Shown: positions 28,598-38,500 of the stretch, in pieces | Position numbering within the stretch: the stretch's first letter is position 1 | Layout: every line of letters begins with the position of its first letter | Position numbers and translations under genes: made by a program | The notes under the pieces: generated by a model | What the model saw: only the letters and a program-made list of their open reading frames with translations | The model's database searches: none | Told to the model about the DNA's origin: nothing | Assembly: GCF_030849025.1 (NCBI RefSeq) | Contig: NZ_CP118224.1 | Span: forward strand, 2,849,001-2,913,000 | Length of the DNA stretch: 64,000 nt | Direction: 5' to 3' | Origin: Oceanimonas pelagia | GTDB lineage: Bacteria > Pseudomonadota > Gammaproteobacteria > Enterobacterales > Aeromonadaceae

Positions 28598-29323
<726 letters not shown>

Positions 29324-29365
29324 CGGCACCGCAATGCGGTTTATCAGGAAGGATGCTGCAACGAA

Positions 29366-30802
29366 ATGAAGCCAACTCTTCAGTTACGCCTGGGCCAGCA
29401 GCTGACCATGACCCCCCAGTTGCAACAGGCCATTCGCCTGCTGCAACTGTCCAGCATGGAACTGCAACAGGAAATCCAGATGGCACTGGACAGCAATCCC
29501 CTGCTGGAGCAGGAAGAGCCGGACAGCATCAGGGTTGACGACAACCGCAACGAAGAGCAGATGGCCTCCGACACCGCCATGGAGCGCAACCAGCTGTCCG
29601 AAGAGCTGCCCATGGACACCAGCTGGGAAGAGGTGTACACCGCCTCTCCGGTCAGCGGCGGCGCGGGCCTGCCGGAAGGGCTGGAAGACACCGTCTACCA
29701 GGGCGAAACCACCGAGAGCCTGCAGGATTACCTGACCTGGCAGATGAACCTGACCCCCTTCAGCGACACCGATCAGGCCATTGCCCTGGCCATTATCGAC
29801 GCCGTGGACGACGCCGGCTACCTCACCGCCAGCATCGATGACCTGCTGCAGGCGGTATCGGCGGAGGAGCTGGGCATCGAGGCCGATGAGGTGGAAGCGG
29901 TACTCAAGCGCATTCAGCACTTCGACCCCATCGGCGTGGCCGCCCGCAGCGTGCAGGAGTGCCTGAGCATTCAGCTCGAGCAGTTTCCCCCCGACACGCC
30001 CTGGCTGGCCGAGGCCCGCAATCTGCTGGCCCAGCACATGGACCTGCTCGGCAACCGGGACTACCGCAGCCTGCAGCGCAAGACCAAACTCAAGGAAGAC
30101 GAACTGCGTGAGGTGCTGGCACTCATTCAGCAGCTCGAACCCAGACCCGGCAGCAGTATCATTCAGGGCGATTCCGAATACGTGATCCCCGATGTGGTGG
30201 TCACCAAACGCAGCGGCGTCTGGGTGGCGGAGCTCAACCCCGAGGCCATGCCCAAAATACGCCTCAACCAGACCTATGCGGCCCTGGCCAGCAAGCCCCG
30301 CAACAGCGAGGACGGCCAGTTTATCCGCAACCACCTGCAGGACGCCAAGTGGTTTCTCAAAAGCCTTGAAAGCCGAAATGAGACGCTGCTCAAGGTTGCC
30401 AATTGTATTGTTGAACAACAACAGGCATTCTTTGAGCATGGAGAAGAGGCCATGAAGCCCATGGTGCTGAACCATGTGGCCGAAGCGGTGGAGATGCACG
30501 AGTCCACCATCTCCCGGGTGACCACCCAGAAGTTCATGCACACTCCCAGAGGCGTGTTTGAACTCAAGTATTTCTTCTCCAGCCATGTGGGCACCGACGA
30601 TGGCGGTGAGTGTTCTTCCACGGCAATTCGCGCCCTGATCAAGAAACTGGTCGGGGCGGAAAACCCGGCCAAGCCGCTGAGCGACAGCAAAATCGCCCAG
30701 TTGCTGGCCGACCAGGGGATTCAGGTGGCCAGGCGAACCATCGCCAAGTACAGGGAGTCACTGGCCATTCCCCCTTCCAATCAGCGCAAACGCCTGGTTT
30801 AA
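29366..30802 (+). CDS. rpoN: RNA polymerase sigma-54 factor
   Basis: Alternative sigma factor for nitrogen, motility and related regulons. It has 478 residues. The Gln/Leu-rich activator-interacting region I ([22 protein letters not shown]) is followed by an acidic region II, the core-binding domain, the HTH ([19 protein letters not shown]) and the C-terminal RpoN box [15 protein letters not shown]. It leads hpf-ptsN-rapZ-npr, the standard gammaproteobacterial neighbourhood. Confidence 0.98.
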   Translation: MKPTLQLRLGQQLTMTPQLQQAIRLLQLSSMELQQEIQMALDSNPLLEQEEPDSIRVDDNRNEEQMASDTAMERNQLSEELPMDTSWEEVYTASPVSGGAGLPEGLEDTVYQGETTESLQDYLTWQMNLTPFSDTDQAIALAIIDAVDDAGYLTASIDDLLQAVSAEELGIEADEVEAVLKRIQHFDPIGVAARSVQECLSIQLEQFPPDTPWLAEARNLLAQHMDLLGNRDYRSLQRKTKLKEDELREVLALIQQLEPRPGSSIIQGDSEYVIPDVVVTKRSGVWVAELNPEAMPKIRLNQTYAALASKPRNSEDGQFIRNHLQDAKWFLKSLESRNETLLKVANCIVEQQQAFFEHGEEAMKPMVLNHVAEAVEMHESTISRVTTQKFMHTPRGVFELKYFFSSHVGTDDGGECSSTAIRALIKKLVGAENPAKPLSDSKIAQLLADQGIQVARRTIAKYRESLAIPPSNQRKRLV

Positions 30803-30826
30803 AGGCAACGACAGAAGGAAGACGTT

Positions 30827-31114
30827 ATGCAAATCAACCTGACCGGACACCATGTCGAAATCACCGATGCACTCCGTGATTATGTAAACAGCAAGTTTTC
30901 CCGGCTGGAACGCCATTTCGATCACATCACCAATGCGCACGTCATCCTCAATGTGGAAAAAATGCAGCAAATCGCCGAGGCCAAGCTGCATGTGAGCGGC
31001 GGCGAGCTGTTTGCCAACGCCCAGCACGAAAACATGTATGCCGCCATCGATGGCCTCATCGACAAGCTGGATCGTCAGATCATCAAACACAAAGAGAAGC
31101 TCAAGCAAAAATAA
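30827..31114 (+). CDS. hpf: ribosome hibernation promoting factor
   Basis: Short-type HPF, 95 residues as in E. coli. Binds the 30S decoding region and promotes 100S dimer formation in stationary phase. N-terminus MQINLTGHHVEITDALRDYV and basic C-terminus (KLDRQIIKHKEKLKQK) are characteristic. It lies 24 nt after rpoN and 2 nt before ptsN. Confidence 0.97.
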   Translation: MQINLTGHHVEITDALRDYVNSKFSRLERHFDHITNAHVILNVEKMQQIAEAKLHVSGGELFANAQHENMYAAIDGLIDKLDRQIIKHKEKLKQK

Positions 31115-31116
31115 CC

Positions 31117-31563
31117 ATGGAAGTCGCCGACATACTGAGCAGGGGCTGCACGCGCAGTGCGGTTCCCTGCACGAGCAAAAAACGTGCTCTGGAAATCATC
31201 AGCGAGCTGGCTGCCGAACATCTCCACATCGGCAGCCAGCCGCTTTTTGACTGTCTGCTGGCCCGGGAAAAAATGGGCAGTACCGGCATTGGCAACGGTA
31301 TCGCCATTCCCCACGGCCGCATCGGCAACGACAACAAGGCGACGGCCGTTTTGCTCACCTTTGCCGAGCCGGTGGAGTTCGACGCCATCGACAATCAGCC
31401 GGTCGGCCTGGTGTTTGCCCTGCTGGTGCCGGAGCAGGAATGCAAGCAGCACCTGAAAACCCTGTCGCTGATCGCCGAGAAGCTCAGCAACAAACAGGTA
31501 TGCCGGCAATTGCGTCAGGCCGGCAGCGACGAAGAACTCTACCAGATCATGATTTCAGCCTGA
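31117..31563 (+). CDS. ptsN: nitrogen phosphotransferase IIA component
   Basis: EIIA-Ntr regulator of potassium and phosphate physiology. It has 148 residues, and the phosphorylated His is at about 66 in GIAIPHGRI. It receives phosphate through EI-Ntr and NPr; the latter is encoded at 32426. Confidence 0.97.
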   Translation: MEVADILSRGCTRSAVPCTSKKRALEIISELAAEHLHIGSQPLFDCLLAREKMGSTGIGNGIAIPHGRIGNDNKATAVLLTFAEPVEFDAIDNQPVGLVFALLVPEQECKQHLKTLSLIAEKLSNKQVCRQLRQAGSDEELYQIMISA

Positions 31564-31572
31564 GGAGTCAAC

Positions 31573-32439
31573 ATGCAGCTGGTGATCGTCAGTGGTCGTT
31601 CCGGGTCGGGTAAGACCGTGGCCTTGCGGGTGCTCGAAGATCTCGGCCACTACTGCGTCGACAACCTGCCGGTGGCGCTGCTGCCGGAGCTGGTGCGGCT
31701 GCGCCGGGACAAGCCCGGCGCGGTGGCGGTGAGCATAGACGTGCGCAACCTGCCCGACAGTGCCGAGCAGCTGGAAGCCTTTCTGGCCGAAGTACGGGCC
31801 ATGAATGAGGTTCAGCTTTCCAGCATTTTCATCGATGCCGACAACTCGGTGCTGATCCGCCGCTTTGGCGATACCCGCCGGCTGCATCCGCTGTCCCGCC
31901 ACAGCCTGACCCTGGACGAGGCCATTCGCGAGGAAACCCACCTGCTGGCGCCGCTGTCGTCGGACGCGGATCTGCGCATCGACACCTCAAGCTTGAGCAT
32001 TCACGACCTGAGCGAAATCATTCGCGAGCGCATTCTGGGCAAAAAGGAAAAGGAGCTGAACTGGGTGTTCGAGTCCTTTGGCTACAAGTACGGCGTCTCC
32101 AAGGACGCCGACTTCGTGTTTGACGCCCGCTTTCTGCCCAATCCCCACTGGATTGCCGAGCTGCGCCCCTACACCGGCCGGGATCAGCCGGTGGCCGACT
32201 ACCTGGGCAGCCAGCCCGAGGTCATGAAATACCTGTGGCAGCTGGAAAACCTGCTGATCACCTGGATGCCCCACCTGGAGCGCAACAACCGCAGCTATGT
32301 CACCGTGGCCATCGGCTGCACCGGTGGCCAGCACAGATCCGTGTTCATTGCCGAGCAGCTGGCCCGGGTCTTTACACAACTGGGCAAGAGCGTGCAGTTG
32401 CGCCACCGCACCCTGGAAAAACGCCATGCCGAAAATTGA
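31573..32439 (+). CDS. rapZ: RNase adapter protein RapZ
   Basis: In E. coli, RapZ binds small RNA GlmZ and recruits RNase E, linking amino-sugar levels to GlmS. It has 288 residues, with Walker A GRSGSGKT (8-15) and the conserved C-terminal [10 protein letters not shown] in the RNA/GlcN6P-binding domain. npr begins 14 nt before its stop. GlmY and GlmZ are not visible in this window. Confidence 0.97.
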   Translation: MQLVIVSGRSGSGKTVALRVLEDLGHYCVDNLPVALLPELVRLRRDKPGAVAVSIDVRNLPDSAEQLEAFLAEVRAMNEVQLSSIFIDADNSVLIRRFGDTRRLHPLSRHSLTLDEAIREETHLLAPLSSDADLRIDTSSLSIHDLSEIIRERILGKKEKELNWVFESFGYKYGVSKDADFVFDARFLPNPHWIAELRPYTGRDQPVADYLGSQPEVMKYLWQLENLLITWMPHLERNNRSYVTVAIGCTGGQHRSVFIAEQLARVFTQLGKSVQLRHRTLEKRHAEN

Positions 32440-32701
32440 ACGCAACCTGCAGATCGTCAACAAACTGGGGCTGCACGCCCGGGCCGCCATTCAGCTGGTG
32501 CAACTGACCCAGCAGTTCGACGCCGAGGTCACCGTGTGCAACCAGCAAAAACAGGCCCCCGCCAACAGCGTGATGGGCCTGCTGATGCTGGAAACCGCCC
32601 AGGGTCACGCCATTCGCGTGGTGGCGGACGGGCCGGATGCGGAAGCGGCCATGAACGCCGTGGCCCGGCTGGTGGCGGATCGTTTCAACGAATCGGAATA
32701 A
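32426..32701 (+). CDS. npr: nitrogen-related phosphocarrier NPr
   Basis: HPr-like carrier of the nitrogen phosphotransfer chain. The product is 91 residues from ATG 32426, with active-site His at about 17 ([11 protein letters not shown]). Seryl-loop region NSVMGLLML is present. The longer upstream frame is a shadow of rapZ. Confidence 0.96.
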   Translation: MPKIERNLQIVNKLGLHARAAIQLVQLTQQFDAEVTVCNQQKQAPANSVMGLLMLETAQGHAIRVVADGPDAEAAMNAVARLVADRFNESE

Positions 32702-32719
32702 CCCTCAGCCGGACGCCGA

Positions 32720-34081
32720 ATGACAGAACCACAGGAACAAAGCAGCACGCCGGATCACCTGGAGACCATTACCCAGGCGCTGAACAGCGGCATGTTCGTG
32801 CACGTGCGCCGAATGCTGCAGCAAATGCGCCCGGGCGACGTGGCCTGGCTGCTGGAAGCCTCGCCCAGCCCCAGCCGCAAGGTGCTGTGGCAGTTGATCG
32901 ATCCCGACGATTACGGTGAAATTCTGGAAGAGCTGTCGGAAGAAGTACGCGACGGCATTATTCGGCTGATGGAGCCGGAAAAACTCGCCAGCGCCCTGGA
33001 AGACATGGAGTCGGACGATCTGGCCTATGTGCTTCGGGATCTGCCCGAGCAGCTGTTCAATCAGGTGCTCACCGAAATGGACGAGCAGGACCGGCACCGC
33101 GCCGAACTGGCCCTGTCCTACCCGGAAGACACCGCCGGCTCGCTGATGAACACCGAGTTCATCACCCTGCGCCCGGACGTCACCATCGATGTGGTGCTGC
33201 GCTACCTGCGGCGGCACACCGAGCTGCCGGAAGGCACCGACACCCTCTATGTGGTGGATAACGACAACCGGCTGCTGGGGGACATTTCCCTCGCCAGCCT
33301 GGTGGTGCAGTCTCCCACCACCACGGTGGCGGAGGCCATGGACACCTCGGTGGAAGCCATTCCCCTGACCATGACCGACACCGACGTCGCCAACCTGTTT
33401 GAACGCCACGACTGGCTGTCGGCGCCGGTGGTGGACGAAAACAACCAGCTGCTGGGGCGCATCACCATCGACGACGTGGTCGACATCATTCGCGAGGAAG
33501 GCGAACACTCCATGATGGGCATGGCCAAGATGGACGACGACGAGGACACCTTTGCCCCCGTGCTCACCAGTGCCCGCCGTCGCTCCTTCTGGCTGACCAT
33601 CAACCTGGGCTCGGCGCTGGTGGCCGCCAGCGTGTCCAACATGTTCGAGGAAACCCTGTCCCAGCTGGCCACCCTGGCCATTCTGATGACCATAGTGCCC
33701 TCCATGGGAGGCATTGCCGGCAACCAGACCCTGGCGCTGGTGATCCGGGGCATGGCGGTAGGCCATATCGGCGACAGCAACGCCCGCTGGCTGCTCACCA
33801 AGGAAGCCCTGGTGGGGCTGATCAACGGCATGCTGTGGGCCCTGGCCATTTCGGTGGTGGTGGCACTGTGGAAAGGCAGCTGGGAAATCGGCCTGGTGAT
33901 CGCCGCCGCCATGTTTATCAACCTGTCGGTGGCAGGCCTGGCCGGCGCCAGCATTCCGCTTATTATGAAACGCTTTAATATCGACCCGGCCCTGGCCGGC
34001 TCCATGGCCCTGACCACCATCACCGACACCGTGGGCCTGCTCTCCTTCCTCGGCCTGGCCACACTTATCCTGTTGCACTGA
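32720..34081 (+). CDS. mgtE: MgtE-family magnesium transporter
   Basis: Homodimeric Mg2+ channel gated by cytoplasmic Mg2+ binding. It has 453 residues: N-terminal superhelical domain (about 20-130), two CBS domains (about 135-255; MNTEFITLRPDVTIDVVLRYLR), a connecting helix, and five transmembrane helices with the PSMGGIAGNQ pore signature. It starts 18 nt after npr, so there is no room for a Mg-sensing riboswitch directly ahead of it. Its stop is followed by a heptamer repeat array. Confidence 0.95.
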   Translation: MTEPQEQSSTPDHLETITQALNSGMFVHVRRMLQQMRPGDVAWLLEASPSPSRKVLWQLIDPDDYGEILEELSEEVRDGIIRLMEPEKLASALEDMESDDLAYVLRDLPEQLFNQVLTEMDEQDRHRAELALSYPEDTAGSLMNTEFITLRPDVTIDVVLRYLRRHTELPEGTDTLYVVDNDNRLLGDISLASLVVQSPTTTVAEAMDTSVEAIPLTMTDTDVANLFERHDWLSAPVVDENNQLLGRITIDDVVDIIREEGEHSMMGMAKMDDDEDTFAPVLTSARRRSFWLTINLGSALVAASVSNMFEETLSQLATLAILMTIVPSMGGIAGNQTLALVIRGMAVGHIGDSNARWLLTKEALVGLINGMLWALAISVVVALWKGSWEIGLVIAAAMFINLSVAGLAGASIPLIMKRFNIDPALAGSMALTTITDTVGLLSFLGLATLILLH

Positions 34082-34083
34082 CC

Positions 34084-34138
34084 GGGACTAGGGACTGACT
34101 GTATGGGTTCCAATCCCCAGTCACCCGTCCCCGATCCC
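34084..34138. repeat. second GGGAYTR heptamer inverted array, mgtE/pmbA junction
   Basis: Two plus-strand units (34084-34097, GGGACTA and GGGACTG) face four minus-strand units (34111-34138). One right-hand unit, CAGTCAC, is identical to a unit of the array at 21324-21351. As there, it fills the gap between two converging genes. Confidence 0.75.
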
Positions 34139-34143
34139 GGTTT

Positions 34144-35517
34144 TTACTGTCCTGCAATCTTCATATTGTCGATCAGCACGGAGCCGGTATGCAGGCTGGA
34201 GCGGGTTTCCACGTCGGTGCCGATGGCCTGAATGCCGGCGAACATGGTTTTCAGGTTACCGGCAATGGTGATCTCTTCCACCGGGTAGGCAATTTCGCCG
34301 TTCTCTACCCAGAAGCCGGCGGCGCCCCGGGAATAGTCGCCGGTGACGATGTTCACCCCCTGCCCCATCATTTCGGTCACCAGCAGGCCGGTGCCCATTT
34401 GCTTCAACAGTTCGTCATGGCTCTGGCCGCTGCTCGACACCGTCCAGTTGTGAATACCGCCGGCATGGCCGGTGACCGGCAGGCCCAGCTTGCGCGCCGA
34501 ATAACTGGTCAGCAGGTAGGTCTGCAACACGCCGTTTTCGATGATGTTGCGCTCAAGGGTACGCACCCCTTCGTTGTCGAACGGAGCACTGGCCAGCCCC
34601 TTGTGGAGGTGCGGCTGCTCATGAATGGTGAGCCAGTCGGGAAACAGTTGCTCGCCGCAGGCGTCGAGCAGAAAGGATGACTTGCGATACAGGTTGCCGC
34701 CACTGATGGCCATCACCAGATGGCCAAACAGGCCCGAGGCCACGTCCGGATGAAACAGTACCGGCGCCTGGGTGGTGCCGATCTTGCGGCCCCCCAGACG
34801 ACCGAGGGTGCGGCTCACCGCCTCGTCGGCCACCTTTTCTGGCGCCCACAGATCGTCAAAGTGGCGGGCCGAGGTATAACCGTATTCCCGCTGCATGTCG
34901 CCATCCTGCTCGCCGATGAGCACACAGCTCATGCCGTAGCGGGAGCCGGCATAGCCCTTGATAAAGCCGTGGCTGTTGCCATAGACCCGAATGCCCACAT
35001 TGGCGGAAAAGCTGGCGCCGTCCGACTGCTTGATGCGCTTGTCCCGGCCCAGTGCCGCGCGCTCACAGCGCAGTGCCAGCTCGATGCCCTCGGCGGGCTC
35101 CATGGCGCGGGGAAAACACAGCTCAAGCGCGGGCGCCTCCCAGGCCAGCTGATCGGCATCGGCCAGGCCGGCGTGAGGATCGGCGGTGGTGTAACGGGAA
35201 ATATCCAGCGCCGCCGCCACGGTGCGGGCAATGGCGTCGGGACGCAGATCCGAGGTGGAGGCCGAGCCCTTGCGGCCGTCCCGGTACACGGCGATGCCCA
35301 GGGCACCATCCTTGTTGAATTCAATGTTTTCCAGCTCGGCATTACGGGTATTGACCGACAGCCCGGTCTGCTTGCTGATGGACACTTCCGCCGCCTCGGC
35401 ACCCAGGCGTCTGGCGCTTTCCAGCGCCTGCTCTACCGCCAGCTCAAGCTGGCGCTGTTCGGTTTGAATCTCTTCGGGAGTCATAATGAATTCGCTGGTT
35501 CCGTTTGCAGTTAGCAT
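34144..35517 (-). CDS. pmbA: metalloprotease PmbA (TldE)
   Basis: Partner subunit of the TldD/TldE heterodimeric protease that degrades unfolded peptides and matures some ribosomal peptides. Lacks the HExxxH site itself, as expected. The product is 457 residues from ATG 35517, which has AGGGGT upstream; ATG 35484 (446 residues) is the alternative. Conserved C-terminal GTGLLVTEMMGQGVNIVTGDYSRGAAGFWVENG-like block (about 385-415) and terminal IAGQ are clear. It is divergent from darP. Confidence 0.94.
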   Translation of the reverse strand: MLTANGTSEFIMTPEEIQTEQRQLELAVEQALESARRLGAEAAEVSISKQTGLSVNTRNAELENIEFNKDGALGIAVYRDGRKGSASTSDLRPDAIARTVAAALDISRYTTADPHAGLADADQLAWEAPALELCFPRAMEPAEGIELALRCERAALGRDKRIKQSDGASFSANVGIRVYGNSHGFIKGYAGSRYGMSCVLIGEQDGDMQREYGYTSARHFDDLWAPEKVADEAVSRTLGRLGGRKIGTTQAPVLFHPDVASGLFGHLVMAISGGNLYRKSSFLLDACGEQLFPDWLTIHEQPHLHKGLASAPFDNEGVRTLERNIIENGVLQTYLLTSYSARKLGLPVTGHAGGIHNWTVSSSGQSHDELLKQMGTGLLVTEMMGQGVNIVTGDYSRGAAGFWVENGEIAYPVEEITIAGNLKTMFAGIQAIGTDVETRSSLHTGSVLIDNMKIAGQ

Positions 35518-35587
35518 AACAGACCCCTGCGCCCCTTGGGAGAAGCTGGTAGAATAATCGCAATCCACGATCTGCAAGAGAAATGCC

Positions 35588-36109
35588 ATGCGCCATCACG
35601 ACGACCATCCCGACCACGACGACGACATCGAGTGGGTCAGCAAGAGTGAAATGAAGCGGGAAAGCCACGCCCTGCAGCAACTGGGCATGGACCTGGTCAG
35701 GCTCAAGGCCAGCGATCTGGCCAAGGTGCCGCTGGATGAAGAGCTGAAGGACGCCATCGCCCTGGCGCACAAGCTGTCCAACAAGCGCGAGGCCCTGCGC
35801 CGCCACCTGCAGTTTATCGGCAAGCTGATGCGCAGCCGCGACGTCACCGCCATTCGCGAGGCGCTGAATGCCTTTGATCAGAAGAACGCCGTGGTCAATG
35901 CCCACTTTCACCGGCTGGAGCAGTGGCGGGACAGGCTTATCCGCGAGGGCGACAAGGCCGTGGACGCGCTGCTGGCCGAGCACCGTGGCCTGGACCGGCA
36001 GAAACTGCGCCAGCTCGCCCGCACCGGCCGCAAGGAGCAGGCCGCCGGCCTGCCACCCAAGGCCTACCGGGAGCTGTTCCAGTACCTGAAACAAAACCTG
36101 GAGCCGTAA
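35588..36109 (+). CDS. darP: ribosome assembly factor DarP (UPF0307)
   Basis: DarP (formerly YjgA) joins late 50S precursors. It has 173 residues: a His/Asp-rich N-terminus (MRHHDDHPDHDDD), then a helical charged domain (EWVSKSEMKRESHALQQLG ... RQLARTGRKEQ) that defines the family. It stands between pmbA and tldD, transcribed away from pmbA, and ends before a set of hairpins and a terminator. Confidence 0.93.
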   Translation: MRHHDDHPDHDDDIEWVSKSEMKRESHALQQLGMDLVRLKASDLAKVPLDEELKDAIALAHKLSNKREALRRHLQFIGKLMRSRDVTAIREALNAFDQKNAVVNAHFHRLEQWRDRLIREGDKAVDALLAEHRGLDRQKLRQLARTGRKEQAAGLPPKAYRELFQYLKQNLEP

Positions 36110-36117
36110 GAATCTGG

Positions 36118-36173
36118 TTGCCGCTGCGCGGCAATTTGCGGGCAGGCTGTCCCTATTCAGGGACAAGACCCGC
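36118..36173 (+). other. two hairpins between darP and the terminator
   Basis: A perfect 7-bp stem-loop (36118-36124 with 36128-36134) is followed by a nested structure: outer GCGGG/CCCGC (36138-36142 with 36169-36173) around inner GTCCCT/AGGGAC (36149-36154 with 36159-36164). With the terminator at 36186-36208, almost the whole 118-nt interval is foldable. It may be a processed 3'UTR. Confidence 0.55.
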
Positions 36174-36185
36174 GCTCCCAATAAC

Positions 36186-36208
36186 AACGCCGGCATTATG
36201 CCGGCGTT
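36186..36208 (+). terminator. terminator of darP
   Basis: 10-bp stem (36186-36195 with 36199-36208), 3-nt loop, T6 tract on the plus strand. It may also slow tldD transcription from the other side. Confidence 0.88.
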
Positions 36209-36227
36209 TTTTGCTTTCAGGGGCGGC

Positions 36228-37673
36228 TTACTGGGTGCCGCCCACCGTCATACGATCCAGCTTGAGGGTAGGCTGGCCCACCCCGACCGGCACGCTCTGG
36301 CCGTCCTTGCCACACACGCCCACACCGGCGTCCAGGCTCAGATCGTTGCCCACCATGGACACCTGGCTCATGGCCTCGGGGCCGTTGCCGATCAGGGTCG
36401 CGCCCTTGATCGGCGCGGTCAGCTTGCCGTCCTCGATCAGGTAGGCTTCCGAGGCGGAGAATACGAACCGGCCCGAGGTGATGTCCACCTGACCACCGCC
36501 GAAATTGGGGGCGTAAATACCCTTCTTCACGCTGCGAATGATCTCTTCCGGTGGCGTCTCGCCGGCCAGCATGTAGGTGTTGGTCATGCGCGGCATGGGC
36601 AGGTGGGCATAGGACTCGCGCCGGCCGTTGCCGGTGGGCGCCATGCCCATCAGCCGGGCATTGAGCTTGTCCTGCATATAGCCCTTGAGCACACCGTTTT
36701 CGATCAGCACGTTATAGCCGCTGGGGGTACCCTCGTCGTCTATGGTCAACGAACCACGGCGATCGGACAGGGTGCCGTCGTCCACTATGGTACACAGGGA
36801 GGACGCCACCTTTTCACCAATGCGGCCGGAATAGGCGGAGGAGCCCTTGCGGTTGAAGTCCCCTTCCAGGCCATGGCCCACCGCCTCGTGCAGCAGCACA
36901 CCGGGCCAGCCGGCCCCCAGCACCACCGGCATGGTGCCGGCGGGGGCGTCCACCGCCTCCAGGTTTACCAGCGCCTGACGTACCGCTTCCTTTACATAGC
37001 CCATGGCGCGGGGCTGGCCGTCTAGCTCTTCCAGAAAATAGTCGTAGCCGAAGCGGCCGCCGCCGCCGCTGCTGCCGCGCTCACGGCGGCCGTTGCGCTC
37101 GGCCAGCACCGAGCAGTTGAGCCGTACCAGCGGGCGCAGATCCGTGGCCAGGGTACCGTCGGTGGCCAGCACCAGCACCTCTTCGTACACGCCGGAAATG
37201 GAGGCGATCACCTGGGTCACGGCGGGATCCAGACTGCGGGCAAAGGCGTCCATCTGCTGCAGCAGGGCAATTTTCTGCTCCCGGGGCAGGCTGTCGAGGG
37301 GGTTTACCCCCGCATAGCGGGCAGTCACCGGCTGCTGCCGGCCCACCTTGAAACGGCCGTCGCCACCGTGAGCGGCAATGCCCCGGGCGGCGCTCACCGC
37401 CTGATCCAGGGCGGCGGCGGTGAGCTCGTCGGAATAGGCAAAGCCGGTCTTCTCGCCGCTCACGGCGCGCACCCCCACGCCCTGCTCGATGTTGTAGCTG
37501 CCGTCCTTGACGATGCCGTCTTCCAGCACCCAGGACTCGTGCACGCTGTTCTGAAAATACAGATCGGCAAAGTCGATCTGGTGGCGGCTGAGCCGCGCCA
37601 GCTGGGCATCCAGCAGAGCCATGTCCAGCTCGTTGGGCACCAGCAGGCTTTGGTTGATCTGTTCAATACTCAT
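36228..37673 (-). CDS. tldD: metalloprotease TldD
   Basis: Catalytic subunit of the TldD/TldE protease. The product is 481 residues from ATG 37673, the same length as in E. coli. The Zn site HEAVGH is at about 262-267, followed by [10 protein letters not shown]. Start overlaps the nitrilase-like gene stop (ATGA), so it ends the rng-yhdP-nitrilase-tldD run. Confidence 0.97.
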   Translation of the reverse strand: MSIEQINQSLLVPNELDMALLDAQLARLSRHQIDFADLYFQNSVHESWVLEDGIVKDGSYNIEQGVGVRAVSGEKTGFAYSDELTAAALDQAVSAARGIAAHGGDGRFKVGRQQPVTARYAGVNPLDSLPREQKIALLQQMDAFARSLDPAVTQVIASISGVYEEVLVLATDGTLATDLRPLVRLNCSVLAERNGRRERGSSGGGGRFGYDYFLEELDGQPRAMGYVKEAVRQALVNLEAVDAPAGTMPVVLGAGWPGVLLHEAVGHGLEGDFNRKGSSAYSGRIGEKVASSLCTIVDDGTLSDRRGSLTIDDEGTPSGYNVLIENGVLKGYMQDKLNARLMGMAPTGNGRRESYAHLPMPRMTNTYMLAGETPPEEIIRSVKKGIYAPNFGGGQVDITSGRFVFSASEAYLIEDGKLTAPIKGATLIGNGPEAMSQVSMVGNDLSLDAGVGVCGKDGQSVPVGVGQPTLKLDRMTVGGTQ

Positions 37674-38497
37674 TCGTTGTCTCTCCACACCGCCCGCAGG
37701 CGGGCATGTTGGGCCACTGGCATGTCACGACGCACGCGCTCGAGGCGTTCACGCTCTAGGGGGGCACACACCAGCCCTTCCTCATCGGGCAGGCAGGCAC
37801 ACACCTCACCCCAGGGATCCAGAATCACCGAATGCCCCCAGGTCTGACGCCCGCCGGCGTGCACGCCCACCTGATCGGCGGCCAGCACGTAGCACTGGTT
37901 CTCAATGGCCCTGGCCTGCAACAGCGGCAGCCAGTGCGCCTGTCCGGTCACCCGGGTAAAGGCCGCCGGCACCATTAAAATTTCGGCCCCCTGCTCGCGC
38001 AGGGCGCGATACAACTCGGGAAAACGCAGATCATAACAGATAGACAGGCCCAGGCGACCAAAGGGACTGTCCACCACGCACAGTTCACTGCCCGGGCTGA
38101 AGCTGTCCGACTCCCGGTAACGGCCGTGGCCGTCGGCCACGTCCACATCAAACAGGTGCAGCTTGTGATAGTGTGCAACCCGCTGCCCCCGATCATCATA
38201 CACCAGGCAACTGGTGTGCAGTTTGTCGCTGCCGTCAATACGGGTGGGCAGGGAGCCCGCCACCAGCCAGATGCCCAGGCGTTGCGCCTGCGCTGCCAGC
38301 CAGTCCTGCACCGGGCCTTCCCCCAGAGGCTCGGCCACACGCTGCACCGCCTCGCGGCCGCCAAATGCCACAGCGTTTTCCGGCAACAGCACCAGCAGCG
38401 GCCGGGTGGCGGGCAATTGCGCCAGCAGGGCCGCTATGCGCTCACGGTTGGCGGGCCAGTCGGCGCCGGCATTCAGTTGCAGGGCTACCAGTTCCAT
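37670..38497 (-). CDS. carbon-nitrogen hydrolase (nitrilase/omega-amidase-like)
   Basis: 275-residue member of the nitrilase superfamily, Nit-like branch. The catalytic triad is Glu 40 (LLPENAV), Lys 112 (YHKLHLFD) and Cys 154 ([10 protein letters not shown]). This type often repairs deaminated glutathione or acts as an omega-amidase; the exact substrate cannot be read from the sequence. It lies between yhdP and tldD, a conserved gammaproteobacterial position, with an ATGA overlap into tldD. Confidence 0.88.
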   Translation of the reverse strand: MELVALQLNAGADWPANRERIAALLAQLPATRPLLVLLPENAVAFGGREAVQRVAEPLGEGPVQDWLAAQAQRLGIWLVAGSLPTRIDGSDKLHTSCLVYDDRGQRVAHYHKLHLFDVDVADGHGRYRESDSFSPGSELCVVDSPFGRLGLSICYDLRFPELYRALREQGAEILMVPAAFTRVTGQAHWLPLLQARAIENQCYVLAADQVGVHAGGRQTWGHSVILDPWGEVCACLPDEEGLVCAPLERERLERVRRDMPVAQHARLRAVWRDNE

Positions 38498-38500
38498 TCA

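Noticed and set aside
32702-32719. Possible Mg-sensing riboswitch before mgtE
   Set aside because: Only 18 nt separate npr from mgtE; too short for an M-box or mgtA-type leader.
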